A DNA stretch of 36,409 nucleotides from Saksenaea vasiformis B4078. Its lineage: Eukaryota; Mucoromycota; Mucoromycetes; Mucorales; Saksenaeaceae. Positions 12,243 through 23,229 of the stretch are shown here, piece by piece. The stretch's first letter is position 1. Every line of letters starts with the position of its first letter. A program made the translations under genes and the position numbers. The DNA lies in assembly GCA_000697055.1 (NCBI GenBank), contig JNDT01001271.1, positions 1 through 36,409 of the forward strand, given 5' to 3'. The notes below the pieces were generated by a model. It ran no database searches. It was not told the DNA's origin and worked only from the letters and a program-made list of their open reading frames with translations.

Positions 12243-12366
12243 GCCTGTTGATCGGTCAGACCGAGATCAGTTCTCTTCTTCCTGCCGCAGCCGAGTTTAA
12301 ATTGTGTGGTTGTCCATTCCGGACAGAAGTGGCTCTACGGACCCCGAAATTTTCACGGACACAAAA

Positions 12367-12873
12367 TTAATCATCGGAATCTGCGAAAGGCCCAGTCTCT
12401 TTCTTTATGGACTCGCGCAAGCTATTTGACATCTGCAGGATGCGAAAAGAGAAAAAATCAAGTCGAATGAAGCGGTTATAAGAAGAACGTACCGAAGAAC
12501 CAAAGAGAGTGTTAAGAAATGGTGTGAATATTACTTTATAACAGAGAATAGAGAGGTGGCTATTGCGCGAGTTCGTGTTGACGTAACTGCTAAACTGAAT
12601 GGCTGATAAGAATACAACTTCTGCAAAATAATGTTGCGCTTCATGGAAATTCAACAATAAAGCTTGTGCAAAGAAACACCAAAGACATATATTTTCTGAA
12701 GAGAGCATTCGTACAACATCATCGGGAAACGTGCACCACCTCGCATACAAGAGAAAAAAGGTGTTGCTCAATAACGTGAATATAGGCGTAGCTTCAGCAG
12801 TAATGTCATATGCCATAATCTTGATGTACCTCGGGGAAGATTCCTTTGTGGTGGGAAGCACATCCAGATCCAT
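12367..12873 (-). CDS. Unrecognised aromatic-rich protein, possibly a 3' fragment
   Basis: An ORF of 168 codons, rich in Phe, Tyr, Leu and Ser (for example LLSNTFFLLYARWCTF), ends in an acidic/polar tail. A GTACGT..CTGCAG pair at 12433-12492 defines a 60-nt intron that is a multiple of three and has no stop. Retention and splicing therefore both leave the frame open; splicing gives 148 residues. It is tandem with and just upstream of LTN1 (124 bp from its start). A CATACTAAG branch-like site followed by AAAAG lies immediately upstream, so the true start may be in a lost or unseen 5' exon. The Crinkler relic begins about 190 bp further on. No family is recognised; helical repeats or membrane segments are both possible. 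Confidence 0.45.
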   Translation of the reverse strand: MDLDVLPTTKESSPRYIKIMAYDITAEATPIFTLLSNTFFLLYARWCTFPDDVVRMLSSENICLWCFFAQALLLNFHEAQHYFAEVVFLSAIQFSSYVNTNSRNSHLSILCYKVIFTPFLNTLFGSSVRSSYNRFIRLDFFSFRILQMSNSLRESIKKETGPFADSDD

Positions 12874-13064
12874 TTCGAAGAGCTTTTCTTAGTATGCAAG
12901 AAACACACGATAGCGAAGGCTCGATCGTCCATCAACCAGCATGTGCTTCACGACAAAGGAATCTTAGTTTCTGCATCGTATTTCGGCGCTATTCTAACGC
13001 CGCTGCTTAGATTTAGTTCCCACACACTGTAAACCGCTGATCATGTTCCCATTCGTCCTCTTTG

Positions 13065-14960
13065 GACATTCCACTGGATCTGTTCTGTCTTGTTGATGGC
13101 GAGTCTCTCTCTAAGGCATTCGAAATTGAGATTGATTCGATGATAATAGTCGATCAACTCAAAGACGCAATCAAGATGAAAAAGACTCCTGATTTCGATA
13201 ACATTGTTGCCGACAAGCTCATACTCTGACATGTCTCGATCCCATATAGTGATAACGATGCATCTTTAATATTTGACGGCGTGAATGACAAACTGGAGCT
13301 GGCTGCGACCACTCTTCTTTCGAAATTGCTTCCTCAAGAGCTCCAAGAGAAAACCGATCTCAAAAGGAGCACTTCTGCAAGAGTCTATTGACTCTGAACA
13401 GCAGCGTATTATTGGAATAGTAAGAAGAGAACACCGCAACTATAGCGTTGATCTGAAAGCTGTGGAGGAATTCCAAAGAAGTGTATTAGGCTGTTCCTAC
13501 AAAAGAGACCTACCACATCCTACAACGGCAAAAAGCATATATCTGGAAATGCTTGGAAATATGCTGGGCAAGGAACTAACGTTAGTCGATGGTAAGACAT
13601 TACTGAACCTTGTAGAAAGCGACATCGGCAAAGACAGAGATTTCCACGTGGTGGCTATAGTTGCCCGACCGGACGCAGGCAAGACAGCGACGGTGATCGA
13701 CCTGGCAAAAAAGCACTTTGTTATATATGTCGTGTGTACGGATCCTAATGACTTCACATCTCCATGAACAGGCTAATGGAGGGCCTTCCACAATCGGTAC
13801 ATTAGCGCATCATCTACGATTTTATGACTCTACTAGGATCCACACAATGCGCATAGAGCTACGGAGGAATCTAGTGGAATACCATCTGGGAAAACGAGGA
13901 TTAGCGGTTGCCTTAGATGAAGTCCAAATTGCAGGACGAAATATCTTGCCTGGTAGATTAATTCTACCGTCTGCGGTAGAAATGAAAATGGAAAATTTCG
14001 TGGATAGCAGACAATGAGACTAAGGCTGGTCTTCGACGAGGATTTTTTACACCTCTATGTGCAGCACTGAGTAACATAGGTGCAACACTGATATATCTTT
14101 GGGAACTTCACTATCACTGCAGGAATGCTCTGCAATTACTAAGCAAACAAATTTTACGCGTGTTTCTCGCTTCCCTTCCTTTAACGAACAAGACCAATAA
14201 GATATGCTGTCGGAGATTGTCGATATATCTGATTGTACTCTCCCACCAGCGAACCGGTGTATGCTTACAGGACGGGCTGGTTTTCGATCAGCATTGTCTG
14301 GAAAATTATTAGTCGTCTCAACACTGAATCGAACAGCAAGCAGGGAATTTTGGATGAGGCATTTGATTCGGCGATTGAGAAAGCAAAAAGTGCGATAAGA
14401 CTTCAAATACAGAGGATATTCTATAGCGCAAAAGAAATTCTTTTTGTGGACGCAAAATGCATTATTCTTGTAGCGCGGCTCAATACTTCTTGGCGCATCG
14501 CGAGCCAAAGTGTAGTTGGTTAACCCCCCTTCAACAGTGTCGCACACTTTTTCTAAATTTGCTTATGTAAACTGGGAACAGATATATCAAGTTCTTCAAC
14601 TTGCTCATAGAGATTATGTTTACTTCCTTAAGAACGATTGAAGGCTACAATCAGATTACCTATTTTTTTATTTGTTTATAAACTTGTGTTCAACAGATCG
14701 ATGAAAGTTACAAACGATAGAATGTCAGCAAAGTTATCATGAGCTCCCAGAGAGTGAACGCGGCATCCGAAAAGGAGCTGGATGGTTCCTATTTACCGAA
14801 ACGGTTGTCCATCTTACCAAAGCCATCAATTAAGTGGCGGTCCAGTTTTATAAATGCCGGAGTGCTTTTAATGATACTACACGTCCTACGCGATATAGTA
14901 TGAAAGTCATTGGGAAAGTCTCCAGGGATACATCTGTTAAACGATTTACACAGCGCCTTT
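13065..14960 (+). pseudogene. Decayed Crinkler (CRN) effector-family gene
   Basis: Three CRN regions appear in order. First, an N-terminal ubiquitin-like header (about 13080-13390) with FCLVDGES, then VDQLKDAIK, ADKLIL and TTLLSKLLPQEL. Second, a NTPase region (about 13400-14010) with VVAIVARPDAGKTATV, followed by KHFVIYVVC and ALDEVQ. Third, a C-terminal region (about 14020-14530) with RGFFTPLCAALSNIGATL, then DISDCTLPPA and LTGRAGF. A weaker continuation runs to about 14960. CRN proteins occur in oomycetes, chytrids and arbuscular mycorrhizal fungi, where some act inside host or target cells. This copy is dead: no in-frame start, a TGA at 13227-13229 where the family has Trp, another at 13389-13391, a stop at 13765-13767, and frame changes near 13340-13380, 13770-13860, 14020, 14100-14200 and 14260-14290. 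The Walker A position (13663-13686) reads ARPDAGKT, lacking the usual first Gly. Confidence 0.75.
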
Positions 14961-17900
14961 CAACTGCAATAAATATTCCTTTTACTTCCCGAAACCATCA
15001 GCTAACTTTGAAGACAATGATCTAGGGTAACTGAGGGACATGTCGTTGATGGATTCATTAGATATTATCATTGCCATGAACGTGATCTTATTCTCGAACT
15101 TGCGACCCTACCTGCTTGCAACTAGAACTTTTCATAGTTTTTTATGCAGTATAATGTCACAGGTTTTTTTCTGGGTATTGCCGCGCCGACAGATCCTCGT
15201 GGCCCCTTTATTGATCGATTCAGTCGTACATCTGCCGGAGGTACATGTTGCATTATCCCGAATATAAGTATGTCTGTCTTGGTATCTAGGAAGAAGGTTA
15301 CGAATACTCTGTCTGCTTGTAACCAGGAAATATAGCTAGTGCAGCCTCCACTAGTCATTAGTTAGACAGGGAATGTCACCTCATTATAAACGTGAAGTAA
15401 ATGTATATAACTCTTCTTCTAGCGACGTATGATATTTTTCCTTACTTATACGTAAATAAGGTTTGTTGTGTTACGTGACCCTTAGCGTTAAAAATTGACA
15501 AAAGCCGTTTAGCTTGAGATGATACTTAGCAAAAGAAGTCTATGAATTCTTTAGTCGCACAAATATAGGTATAAAAAGAAATACTATAATGTGGCGTAGA
15601 TGATAGGAGCAGATCTTCTATAGAAGGCATGTCAGTTGACACGACGCTTCTTCTCTGATGTGTTACGTATTGTGATTCACTGTATTCAAGAAAATGGAAT
15701 GGGCTGTCTTAATTCTCCTTGACTTTTTAGACTGCAACGTTTCTGAGTAAGTGTTCTTCCTCGATCTAGCATTGACTGATGAAATACGTACCACAACGCT
15801 GCTGGAAAACTCCATCATGAGTTTCCGCACTAACCTCTAATAATTATGCAGCCAACAGCTAAAGGGTTTATACAAGGTCACCCTTATCCAGATCGATTAT
15901 CTTGCTTTGAAAAGTATACTTCCATAGCGGGAATTAAGTCATTGCTCTATTTGCGGTTACGATGCGCATTAATGCGTCTAAAGCTTTAAGAATCTGGAGG
16001 AGCTGTACAATGGAAGTAAGTCTTGTAATCAACGAAAGTGCTTTCTGTCAGGTCACTTCCTCTGGCAGTCTTTGGTAACAGTCCCGTCTATAATCCGGGA
16101 TTGCAGGCTGGGACAACGGTTGGCGATTCGCCTATTTTACTGTGGTGATGTATCCATTTCGTTAAGAAACTATGTTAAGTTCTTTCGCTTTCTCTTTGTT
16201 TAGAATAGAATCCGACTTCGTACTATTTTCAAATATAACACATCACATTGCTTTGAGATTCTCTGATACAGGATTGGTTCCTCTGCCTATAAGTGTTTGA
16301 TCCCAGATACTACGTTTTTGAGGGTTTCCCCGGCGGACGAGAGGAAGAAACCTTTAAAAAGAAAGAGTCATTCACGCCCATAGATAAGTTCTTTTGACAA
16401 CGCAATGATTTGATGAACCAACATAATGTTACAGGTTGTCAGAGGAGCGGGACAGGAAGCTGAATAGCTCAAGGAAGCAATGCTCCGCTAAAAGTGATCT
16501 ACTACCCTGATCGCCACGGTTATGTTGGTGTAATTTACGCTGATCTGTCGAGGTACGAAGTTTGAAAACAATGTGCTGATTAATTTTTTTTCTGAGTTCG
16601 ATTAGAATGTATCTGGAACCTGAGAATAATCTTTCCTTTCTAAACTATAGTAGTCCTCGATAGCTGCCAGCACGAAGAAAGTCCCCTTCCTGAATAGACT
16701 CTTAAATGGTCGTATGACGATCAATACATGTCTCTGGTTGTGTACGATGGATAGTAGTAGGACGATTACCTACTAGCATTGTTGGTTGTTTTCGTTAAAA
16801 CGGTGCGACCTACTCAAAGATATATCTTGTGAAAAAATGAAAACAGGTTTCGCGATTTTCGTGTGCCTGGTAGATACTTTCGGCGCGAGAATGAAAAAAA
16901 AAAAACGATGGTTTACTTCCCCGCAAACATTACTTCCTTTCTCCGAAACCCGCGTGTCTACGTGACGCGACGAGAAGTTGATAAATAAAGACAGGAGTAT
17001 GGATCAGGGTTTAGCCGAATGTGTGTCTCTCCGGGGGGAGGGTCTTTGCTAAGTACCACGGCCAAACTTTATTATTTTTGTTCTTTGCCGAAAATGTGCT
17101 GAGGCGATGCTTCGTCAGTTTGACAGAACAGTTACAAGCCTTAACGAAGGATGACGGCGTAGCTGCGGACCCTGGAAATGCTACGCATCAAAGTGAGAAC
17201 GTGTGTGTAGCAATCAAAACCAAAAGTTACATCAAACGTGGAAGTACACAAGCTTAATAAAACGAGAGCCTTTTCCGGGACAGTGAAGTTGGCGCAAGCT
17301 ATTCCATTTGCTTCCATTAGTCTCTTACACGGATGTGAATGCTAGCGTGCATATTTAAATTGTTTGTTGCAGTTACTCCTATACCCTATGGCTCCTATTC
17401 GTAAGAGGCAATTTTAAGGTCGCCTTCAGGAATAACGGATCGACTGTTTCAGAGAGGACCTATAGGGCAAGCAGCATTTTGACACACAAGTAACTTTTTT
17501 GGGAACTTTACTAAATAAAATTTTATCATTGGCTCTTGTAGAAACCGGTTGAGGCGATGAATTTTTTACTCGTGGCTTTTTTTTGGGGGGTGTATATATA
17601 CGGATATCCATCCGACAAGTCATAACAACTAGCGGCATTGGTATGCATTGCTGATCCGGCTGCATATTAATGACGAACCAGCTTAGATCAATAATAGTAA
17701 GATGAAACAAAGAAGAGGAAGGATTAAGCATGTTAATGATACGATGTTCAGTTGTTAGGAAACGTCCTTTGATAAGGTGAAATTCGGAGATTTATTCTGT
17801 TGTATGGCTTCAGAACGGAAAAAAGGCTTTGCTATCCTTTTGAGAACAAAGATCATGATTATTTTTTCTTTGTTGTCGTACGACTACAACGTAATACTAG

Positions 17901-18610
17901 TCATATGAAACAACTTTCCCCATGAGAAATATTTGGGATTATTTGAGGTACATGAAACCTTACCAGAGACAGAAATAGAACTTTTTAGTATAATGTGGAT
18001 CAATACAATAGAGTGTGCTTTTTTTGTTGTTCTGGTAACAATAAAACAGAAAAAATTTTAGTTGCACAACTGATAAGTGCTGGCTGAGCCTGATCTTTAA
18101 TTCTAAATGGGCGGATCGTGTGAACTTCTTTATCGTGTCCTTGGGTACAGAACATTGTCGTTTGGTATGGAGCATGTGATCAAAAATTTAGAATTGTATA
18201 CAACTCGAAAAAGTGGCGTGGCATAGTGTCACTGACCTATGGTTTTTTCTTATTTCCTTTTTGACACGTATCAATCCTATCGACCCTACTGACTTCTCTC
18301 CCTTTGCCATTTGTGACACGATATCTGGCGCGGGAAATCGTAACTACTGGTAGATACGGAAAGTCCGAGAGTAACTCATTGGTTTTGTCGATTTTGCCTG
18401 ATAAGGGACAATCCAATCTCAATTTCCTGTGATAAGGTTGCAAATCGTGGATCAACGTTACACAAAAAGAAGGAGGAGCTGCTTTCCACCGATTATGGTA
18501 GTACAATGCGACTCGATTTCTCACAACTGTATTGGACCCGCACAAAAACCCTGTGTGACTGAATCTGGTTATCAGCTTTCTGAGCCTGGGAAAAACGACG
18601 ACACCAAAAT
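14961..18610. other. Gene-poor decayed stretch behind the Crinkler relic
   Basis: About 3.6 kb with only short, stop-interrupted ORFs. 15010-15350 has overlapping open frames (for example 15040-15267 and 15144-15335) that may be further CRN tail or another relic. 16490-16560 contains a short coding-like patch. The minus ORF at 17426-17731 (101 codons, with a PPKKKPRVK nuclear-signal-like run) has no support. I see no transposase, LTR pair or RNA gene. Confidence 0.5.
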
Positions 18611-18620
18611 ACCAGACTAG

Positions 18621-18628
18621 TATAAATA
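18621..18628 (+). promoter_or_regulatory. TATA box of the symporter gene
   Basis: TATAAATA lies 41 bp upstream of the symporter start codon at 18669 and is the clearest core promoter element in the window. The short spacing implies a short 5' leader. Confidence 0.6.
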
Positions 18629-18668
18629 CACCTGAATGATTGGCACTTCTTGTCTCTGATTATCTGTT

Positions 18669-20637
18669 ATGACTTTTTTCTCTTTCAAAAACTCCTCGCC
18701 GCAGGCGGCGATCGCTCCCGAAATTAAGTCTACTGAATACCCGGAATGGCTTAAAAAGATCGGAAGAAGTATCAACTTCGTCTGGGAGCTGTTCTGGAAG
18801 CCCTTCATATTTACATGGAGATACCTAAGGAGGCGTACGAACTTGACCTTCTGGATCATTACTGGCATGGTTGTCGGTATTCTTATTGGAAAATTCGCTC
18901 CGGAAGCTGGAAAAGAGATCGAACCGTTAGGACAAGCATTTATTCGAATGATCACTATTCTGGAAGCGCCCCTTATTTTCTCTACGCTAGTCGTAGGCAT
19001 TGCTGGTAATCTAGAATATATTATATTATTTGATAATCTCATATCTTTTTTTAAGGTCATGGTGATGATGTCTCTAAGGTCGGAAAACTTGCTATCAAAA
19101 CAATCATTGTAAGACAATTTTTTAAAGCCACCGTATTTTTTTTTGATTTTTCTCGTATTGACATGATTTTGTTTACACTAGTACTTTGAAGTGGTTACTA
19201 CATTTGCACTTGCTATTGGTCTCATCATGGCAAACATTATTAAACCTGGTCAAGGAGTCACGTTGGTCCCAGGTGATACCAGTGTACTCGATGGTATGCT
19301 TGAAGCCGGAAGCGAAATCTCATGGCACGGTGAAATGTTTATGATTATTCCCAAGAACTTTGTTGCCGCGGTGTACGAGGATAAAATTCTCAGTATCGTA
19401 TTCTGTGCCGTGATGTTCTCGTGTGCCATTATGTTAAGCGACAAAAAGTCAAAGAAGGTGATGCTGGACTTTAATGAATCCCTCTCACTGGTATGGAACA
19501 AAAAATACCTTTTTTTTTCTGCAGTACACTAATAATTCTGTAGATCATGTTCAAATTTGTTGGACTTGTCATGAACTGTAAGTTGGTTAGTCTGTAACAA
19601 TTATGTAGAAATTAACATGGTCTCCGCTTGTTTTAGATGCTCCTATTGGTATTGGTGCAGCGTTAGCAGCCACTGTTGGCAAAAATGGTATCGAAGTGCT
19701 GGCGAACCTCGGTAAACTGATCGGATCTTTATTCGCATCGCTCGTTGTCTTTGTTATTGTGATTTTGGTGCCTATCATGTTTGTGTCCCGCATCCCTATT
19801 TTCGGTTTCTTCCGTGCCATTGGTCAACCTTGGTTGATTGCGTTTAGTTCAGCCTCCAGTGAATCAGCTTTGCCCAAAGCGTTTGAAAACATGCGAGCTT
19901 TTGGTTGCACAAACGCTCTTACCGCCTTTGTGATCCCTTGGTAAGTACAGAACAGTCTTAGTTATTTGTTTGACCTTTTTATTTATTTTTTCTTTTCTAT
20001 CAGCGGCTATTCCTTCAATTTGGACGGCACGACATTGTATTTATCACTCGCAAGTATCTTTGCGGCGCAAACGGGTGGCATGAATCTGCCAATCGCAACC
20101 CAAATGTCAATCATGGGTACACTTATGTTATCATCCAAAGGTGTTGCAGCTATTCCGCGAGCTTCTCTTGTCGTTTTGGCCGGTACTGTGAAGCAGGTAA
20201 GAATTCCGTCCTCCTGTCCGGCAATGAAACTGACTTTCAACTTTAAATTTTCTCCAGTATGGTTTGCCGATGGAAGCCGTACTAGCCATTATGGTATGTT
20301 TGGAGAATTTGCTATTTCTACGAAATACTAACCTATGATGTGTTAGGGTGTTGACGCTATCATGGATATGGCTCGTACATCAATCAACGTCTTTGGAAAC
20401 TGTTTGGGCTGCTGTGTGATGTCTCGGATCGAAGGGTCATTCCGTGGCGAAGTCTGGAGGGAAGAGGAACAGGAGAGACGTCATCGAGCACTTCAAACGG
20501 ATGAGGATGATGAAATTGATGGTTCTGTGCAAAGCATTCATCAAACACAACCCTTATCTGATGTGGTCGTTCATCATAACGAAAAGGCCGACTCAATTAG
20601 ACAAGTCGAGTACGAAATCCATCAGTCCAAGCATTAA
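18669..20637 (+). CDS. Sodium/proton:dicarboxylate or glutamate symporter (DAACS/SLC1 family)
   Basis: Eight exons (18669-19005, 19056-19108, 19182-19490, 19544-19577, 19637-19940, 20004-20196, 20258-20293, 20347-20637) encode 518 residues with seven 50-73 nt introns. The family takes up C4-dicarboxylates or acidic amino acids across the plasma membrane. Marks seen: a cytosolic N terminus of about 60 residues; successive membrane helices; HP1 serine motif SSASSESALP (315-324); GYSFNLDGTTLYLSLA (347 onward, NMDGT equivalent); HP2 SSKGVAAIP (389-397); TM8 MDMARTSINVFGNCLG. D429, R432 and N436 align with GltPh D394, R397 and N401, supporting an acidic substrate. N440 stands where GltPh has D405, a sodium ligand. 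The FNLDGT and GN variants recall proton-linked bacterial DctA-type members. The acidic/His tail is unlike bacterial proteins. Coupling ion and substrate are inferred. Confidence 0.93.
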
Positions 20638-20801
20638 GTTATCCCTATTGTACATCATAGTTATTTTTATAAAAGAAGCACATACTTTTTTCTCTAGTAC
20701 GAAATAATAAAATTGTAATTAGACGCAGTAAATGCTGCTTGTCTTATCAGGAACACAAAGGTTTGATCGAGTTAACCATCTAAACCGGGCCCCGATCTAG
20801 A

Positions 20802-20828
20802 GTAACACCCACAATATATATGTGTTAC
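20802..20828. promoter_or_regulatory. Palindrome embracing a TATA-like core upstream of the coiled-coil gene
   Basis: GTAACAC (20802-20808) and GTGTTAC (20822-20828) are perfect inverted 7-mers separated by 13 nt containing AATATATA. The centre lies about 65 bp upstream of the start at 20880, so it may combine a TATA element with an operator-like palindrome. Confidence 0.35.
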
Positions 20829-20879
20829 ACCTAAACTCGTGCATGCTTTTTCCTCTTTCCTCTTTCTCTCATCTCCACC

Positions 20880-22551
20880 ATGAGAGACTCGACATCCCCT
20901 ACAACTACTTCCGATCCCCAGCACATCTCTCTACATTCTGCCGCTTCATCTGTCGGACAGCGGCCCCCTTCCGCTGGAAACGCGGCACCACGATTTAGTG
21001 TGAATTCAAATCTCATGAATTACTCCATACCGCATAATGGAGAACAGGTAAAGCAAAAAAAAAAGTTCATATTAAGACTTGAGCAGAAAACCTTTTAACT
21101 TAACGACACAGGAGACAAAAGGTCGTGTGGGTAATAGCCAAGGCAAAAGGGAAATCCAAGAAGGCAACTCGAGCACTCGTACCAGACAATTGGAGGCACA
21201 AATAGAAGCTCTGACGCTCCAGAACGTCAAGCTACAACGAACTAATCGACTATTAAAAGTGGATACAGACAACCTTATCGAACAGAAAACACAGCCATTA
21301 GAGGAAACTATCCGAAAACTGACCCTGGCAAATGTACAGCTGCAACGAGCGACGCGATTACTGCAGCAGGAGTTGGATGAAAAAGCACAACAATTTAACA
21401 AATACCAAGAGGAACAGATTATCCGCATGAAAAACGTCGGCCCTGAGTATGAGTTCCTTGTACAGATGATCAACCTTCTCCATCGACAGGCAAGTCGAAT
21501 TGTCTTGGCATAAAGTCTTTCATCTGGATTAACCTATCCATGTAGATAAATGGCGAACCAACATGCGAGGAAACATGCTGCTTCACACTGGAGCCCATAG
21601 ACCAATCCAGTATGGTTATGACCTTACCCCCTGAGAATGGCGATGAAGAAATGGAGGCACAACATGTCTGTCGACCTGTTATTCACTCCTCCATTTCACA
21701 GGGCTCCTATGCCATTGAGTTAGAAAACAAAATCATGAGACTCGAGCAGGTTATCGAGGAACTGGACGCGGAGAAGGAGCAGCTGACGCGCCAACAAACC
21801 TACAAGGATAACGATGTTGAGACGCTCAAGAGAGAATTACATATTAAAGATGAGATTGTTTCTCAGCTAGAGCAAGACTTTTTGATTCTTGAAGATCAGC
21901 TATCACGGCTGCAAAAGGTAAACAAAGAAAATGACCGGACCCCCCCTGGTAATAAACGACTCCACTCTTTAGGAACTCAACGATCGCAACTCGAAGCCAT
22001 CTGTAACTACGACAAAAATGATAGAGGAACGCGTTAGAAATCCAAAACAACAATCGCAAATGTTGATGGAAACAAAGCGGCGATCCTTGGCGATCAAGGA
22101 TACGGATATGCTCGAACAGATGCTTCGAGGAGACCTAGGAAAACTCGAGGATGAAGTAGATGTATCAGACGAAGAGGATTCCGTCGACGATGAATCGGAT
22201 AAGGACACCAGAATGACAACACCCCCGCGATCACTCAGTCCACAAGATACGGACAAGCCCTTGTTGGTTAAGATGCTTCTGGGACAGGAGCTGCGCCCCC
22301 AATTCCGATCGTGTGGCTATTTACCGGGCGGGTATCCTGGTCAGGTCGCCTGCAGCAACGCGTCTAATGCTTACTCAGAAAACAAAGACCCCTTTGCATC
22401 TTTTACGCTTGCCACCTTTTTACTCGGACTTGCCTCTTTATTAGGCATCACCGACGATTGGACAGTTCCAATAACTTTGGCCGCCTTGGTATCAGGATTT
22501 CTATGGTCTGGCTCAGCAAAAGGCGTCCAACTAAAACTTAAACTGCAGTAA
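20880..22551 (+). CDS. Coiled-coil protein with C-terminal two-helix membrane anchor
   Basis: Four exons (20880-21047, 21112-21489, 21546-21917, 21973-22551) encode 498 residues, all joints in phase 0. The Ser/Thr/Pro-rich N terminus is probably disordered. Heptad-like coiled coils fill exon 2 (LEAQIEALTLQNVKLQRTNR and a similar LTLANVQLQRATRLLQQELD segment) and exon 3 (IMRLEQVIEELDAEKEQL). An acidic run (EDEVDVSDEEDSVDDESD) follows. The last 50 residues hold two hydrophobic segments (about 447-465 and 471-485) separated by a short polar turn: a membrane hairpin with both long arms on the same side. Intron 2 (21490-21545) starts GC rather than GT. The architecture suggests an organelle-anchored tether or scaffold, but I recognise no family. 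Confidence 0.8.
21490..21545 (+). other. GC-AG intron (donor GCAAGT) in the coiled-coil gene
   Basis: The exon ends CATCGACAG and the intron begins GCAAGT and ends CCATGTAG. Without its removal the frame meets a stop at about 21511. Removal restores phase 0 into exon 3. Confidence 0.75.
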
Positions 22552-23229
22552 TCACTTTTCCGTTCATCGCCACATACCCCGCTTCATAGATATGCTTTCG
22601 TCTCTATCACATTTTACATTGGTTCATTTTTCTTTTCTTGCTCTTTTTTTCTTACTTTTTATCATGTAAATACAATACTGGATGTAGTCATTTAATTATA
22701 TTCACGAAAATAAAAAAAGCGCAACATAGCTTGTCTATGATATCTGTCAAGACGCGCCCCCGCATACCATTGCGGGGAAATCAGATCTCTTACAGATTTA
22801 GGGGCTCGGAACTCCACGCATTTGCATGCAGAATCAGTCTCTTCCCCATTGTGCATCAATGATTGTTATCAAGAAGAAAAAAGAAAGCGGGTGCAACCTT
22901 ACGAAGCGTATTCTTGTGTTCACGTATTAGCTACGGACGCATCTTTTTGGTCAAGGAAACTATGATGTTATACCGAAGAGAAAGAAGTCAGCATGTGCAG
23001 GCAGCCATACTAAAATAATATTAAACCGAAGGCTTCAAAAGTCTATGATACTAACAGGAGGACAAGCACATTCTCCTGAAAAGAAAAGAAGGTTATCATT
23101 TTTCTTTTAAATTGTGTAACATACCCGTACATTTCATACTATCGACCTGTGCACGACCATGAACAAAAGAACAGTACTAACACATACAATGCAACTATTC
23201 ATCTAAATAGAAGAAATAAGTTAAATTGG
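22552..23229. other. Intergenic between convergent 3' ends
   Basis: The coiled-coil gene (+) and the small hidden gene (-) end toward each other here. Contents: T-rich and A-rich tracts, a hairpin CCCCGCA-(6 nt)-TGCGGGG at 22758-22777, and an acceptor-like TTCTTTTCTTTTCAG on the minus strand at about 23075-23090 that may belong to a 3' UTR intron. No further gene is supported. Confidence 0.4.

Noticed and set aside
13041..13232. 63-codon minus ORF over the Crinkler header
   Set aside because: It is the antisense shadow of the plus-strand ubiquitin-like header of the CRN relic.
16490..16560. Coding-like patch (YYPDRHGYVGVIYADL reading) in the gene-poor island
   Set aside because: Only about 24 residues, bounded by stops on both sides, with no recognisable neighbours in any frame.
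17426..17731. 101-codon minus ORF with a PPKKKPRVK run
   Set aside because: Single basic run in an AT-rich decayed region; no splice sites, promoter or family evidence.
23046..23135. Tiny Cys-containing spliced peptide on the minus strand (a CTGECACPP-like run), perhaps metallothionein-like
   Set aside because: Only about 17-20 residues with four or fewer cysteines and no start context; more likely part of the 3' UTR of the small gene upstream.
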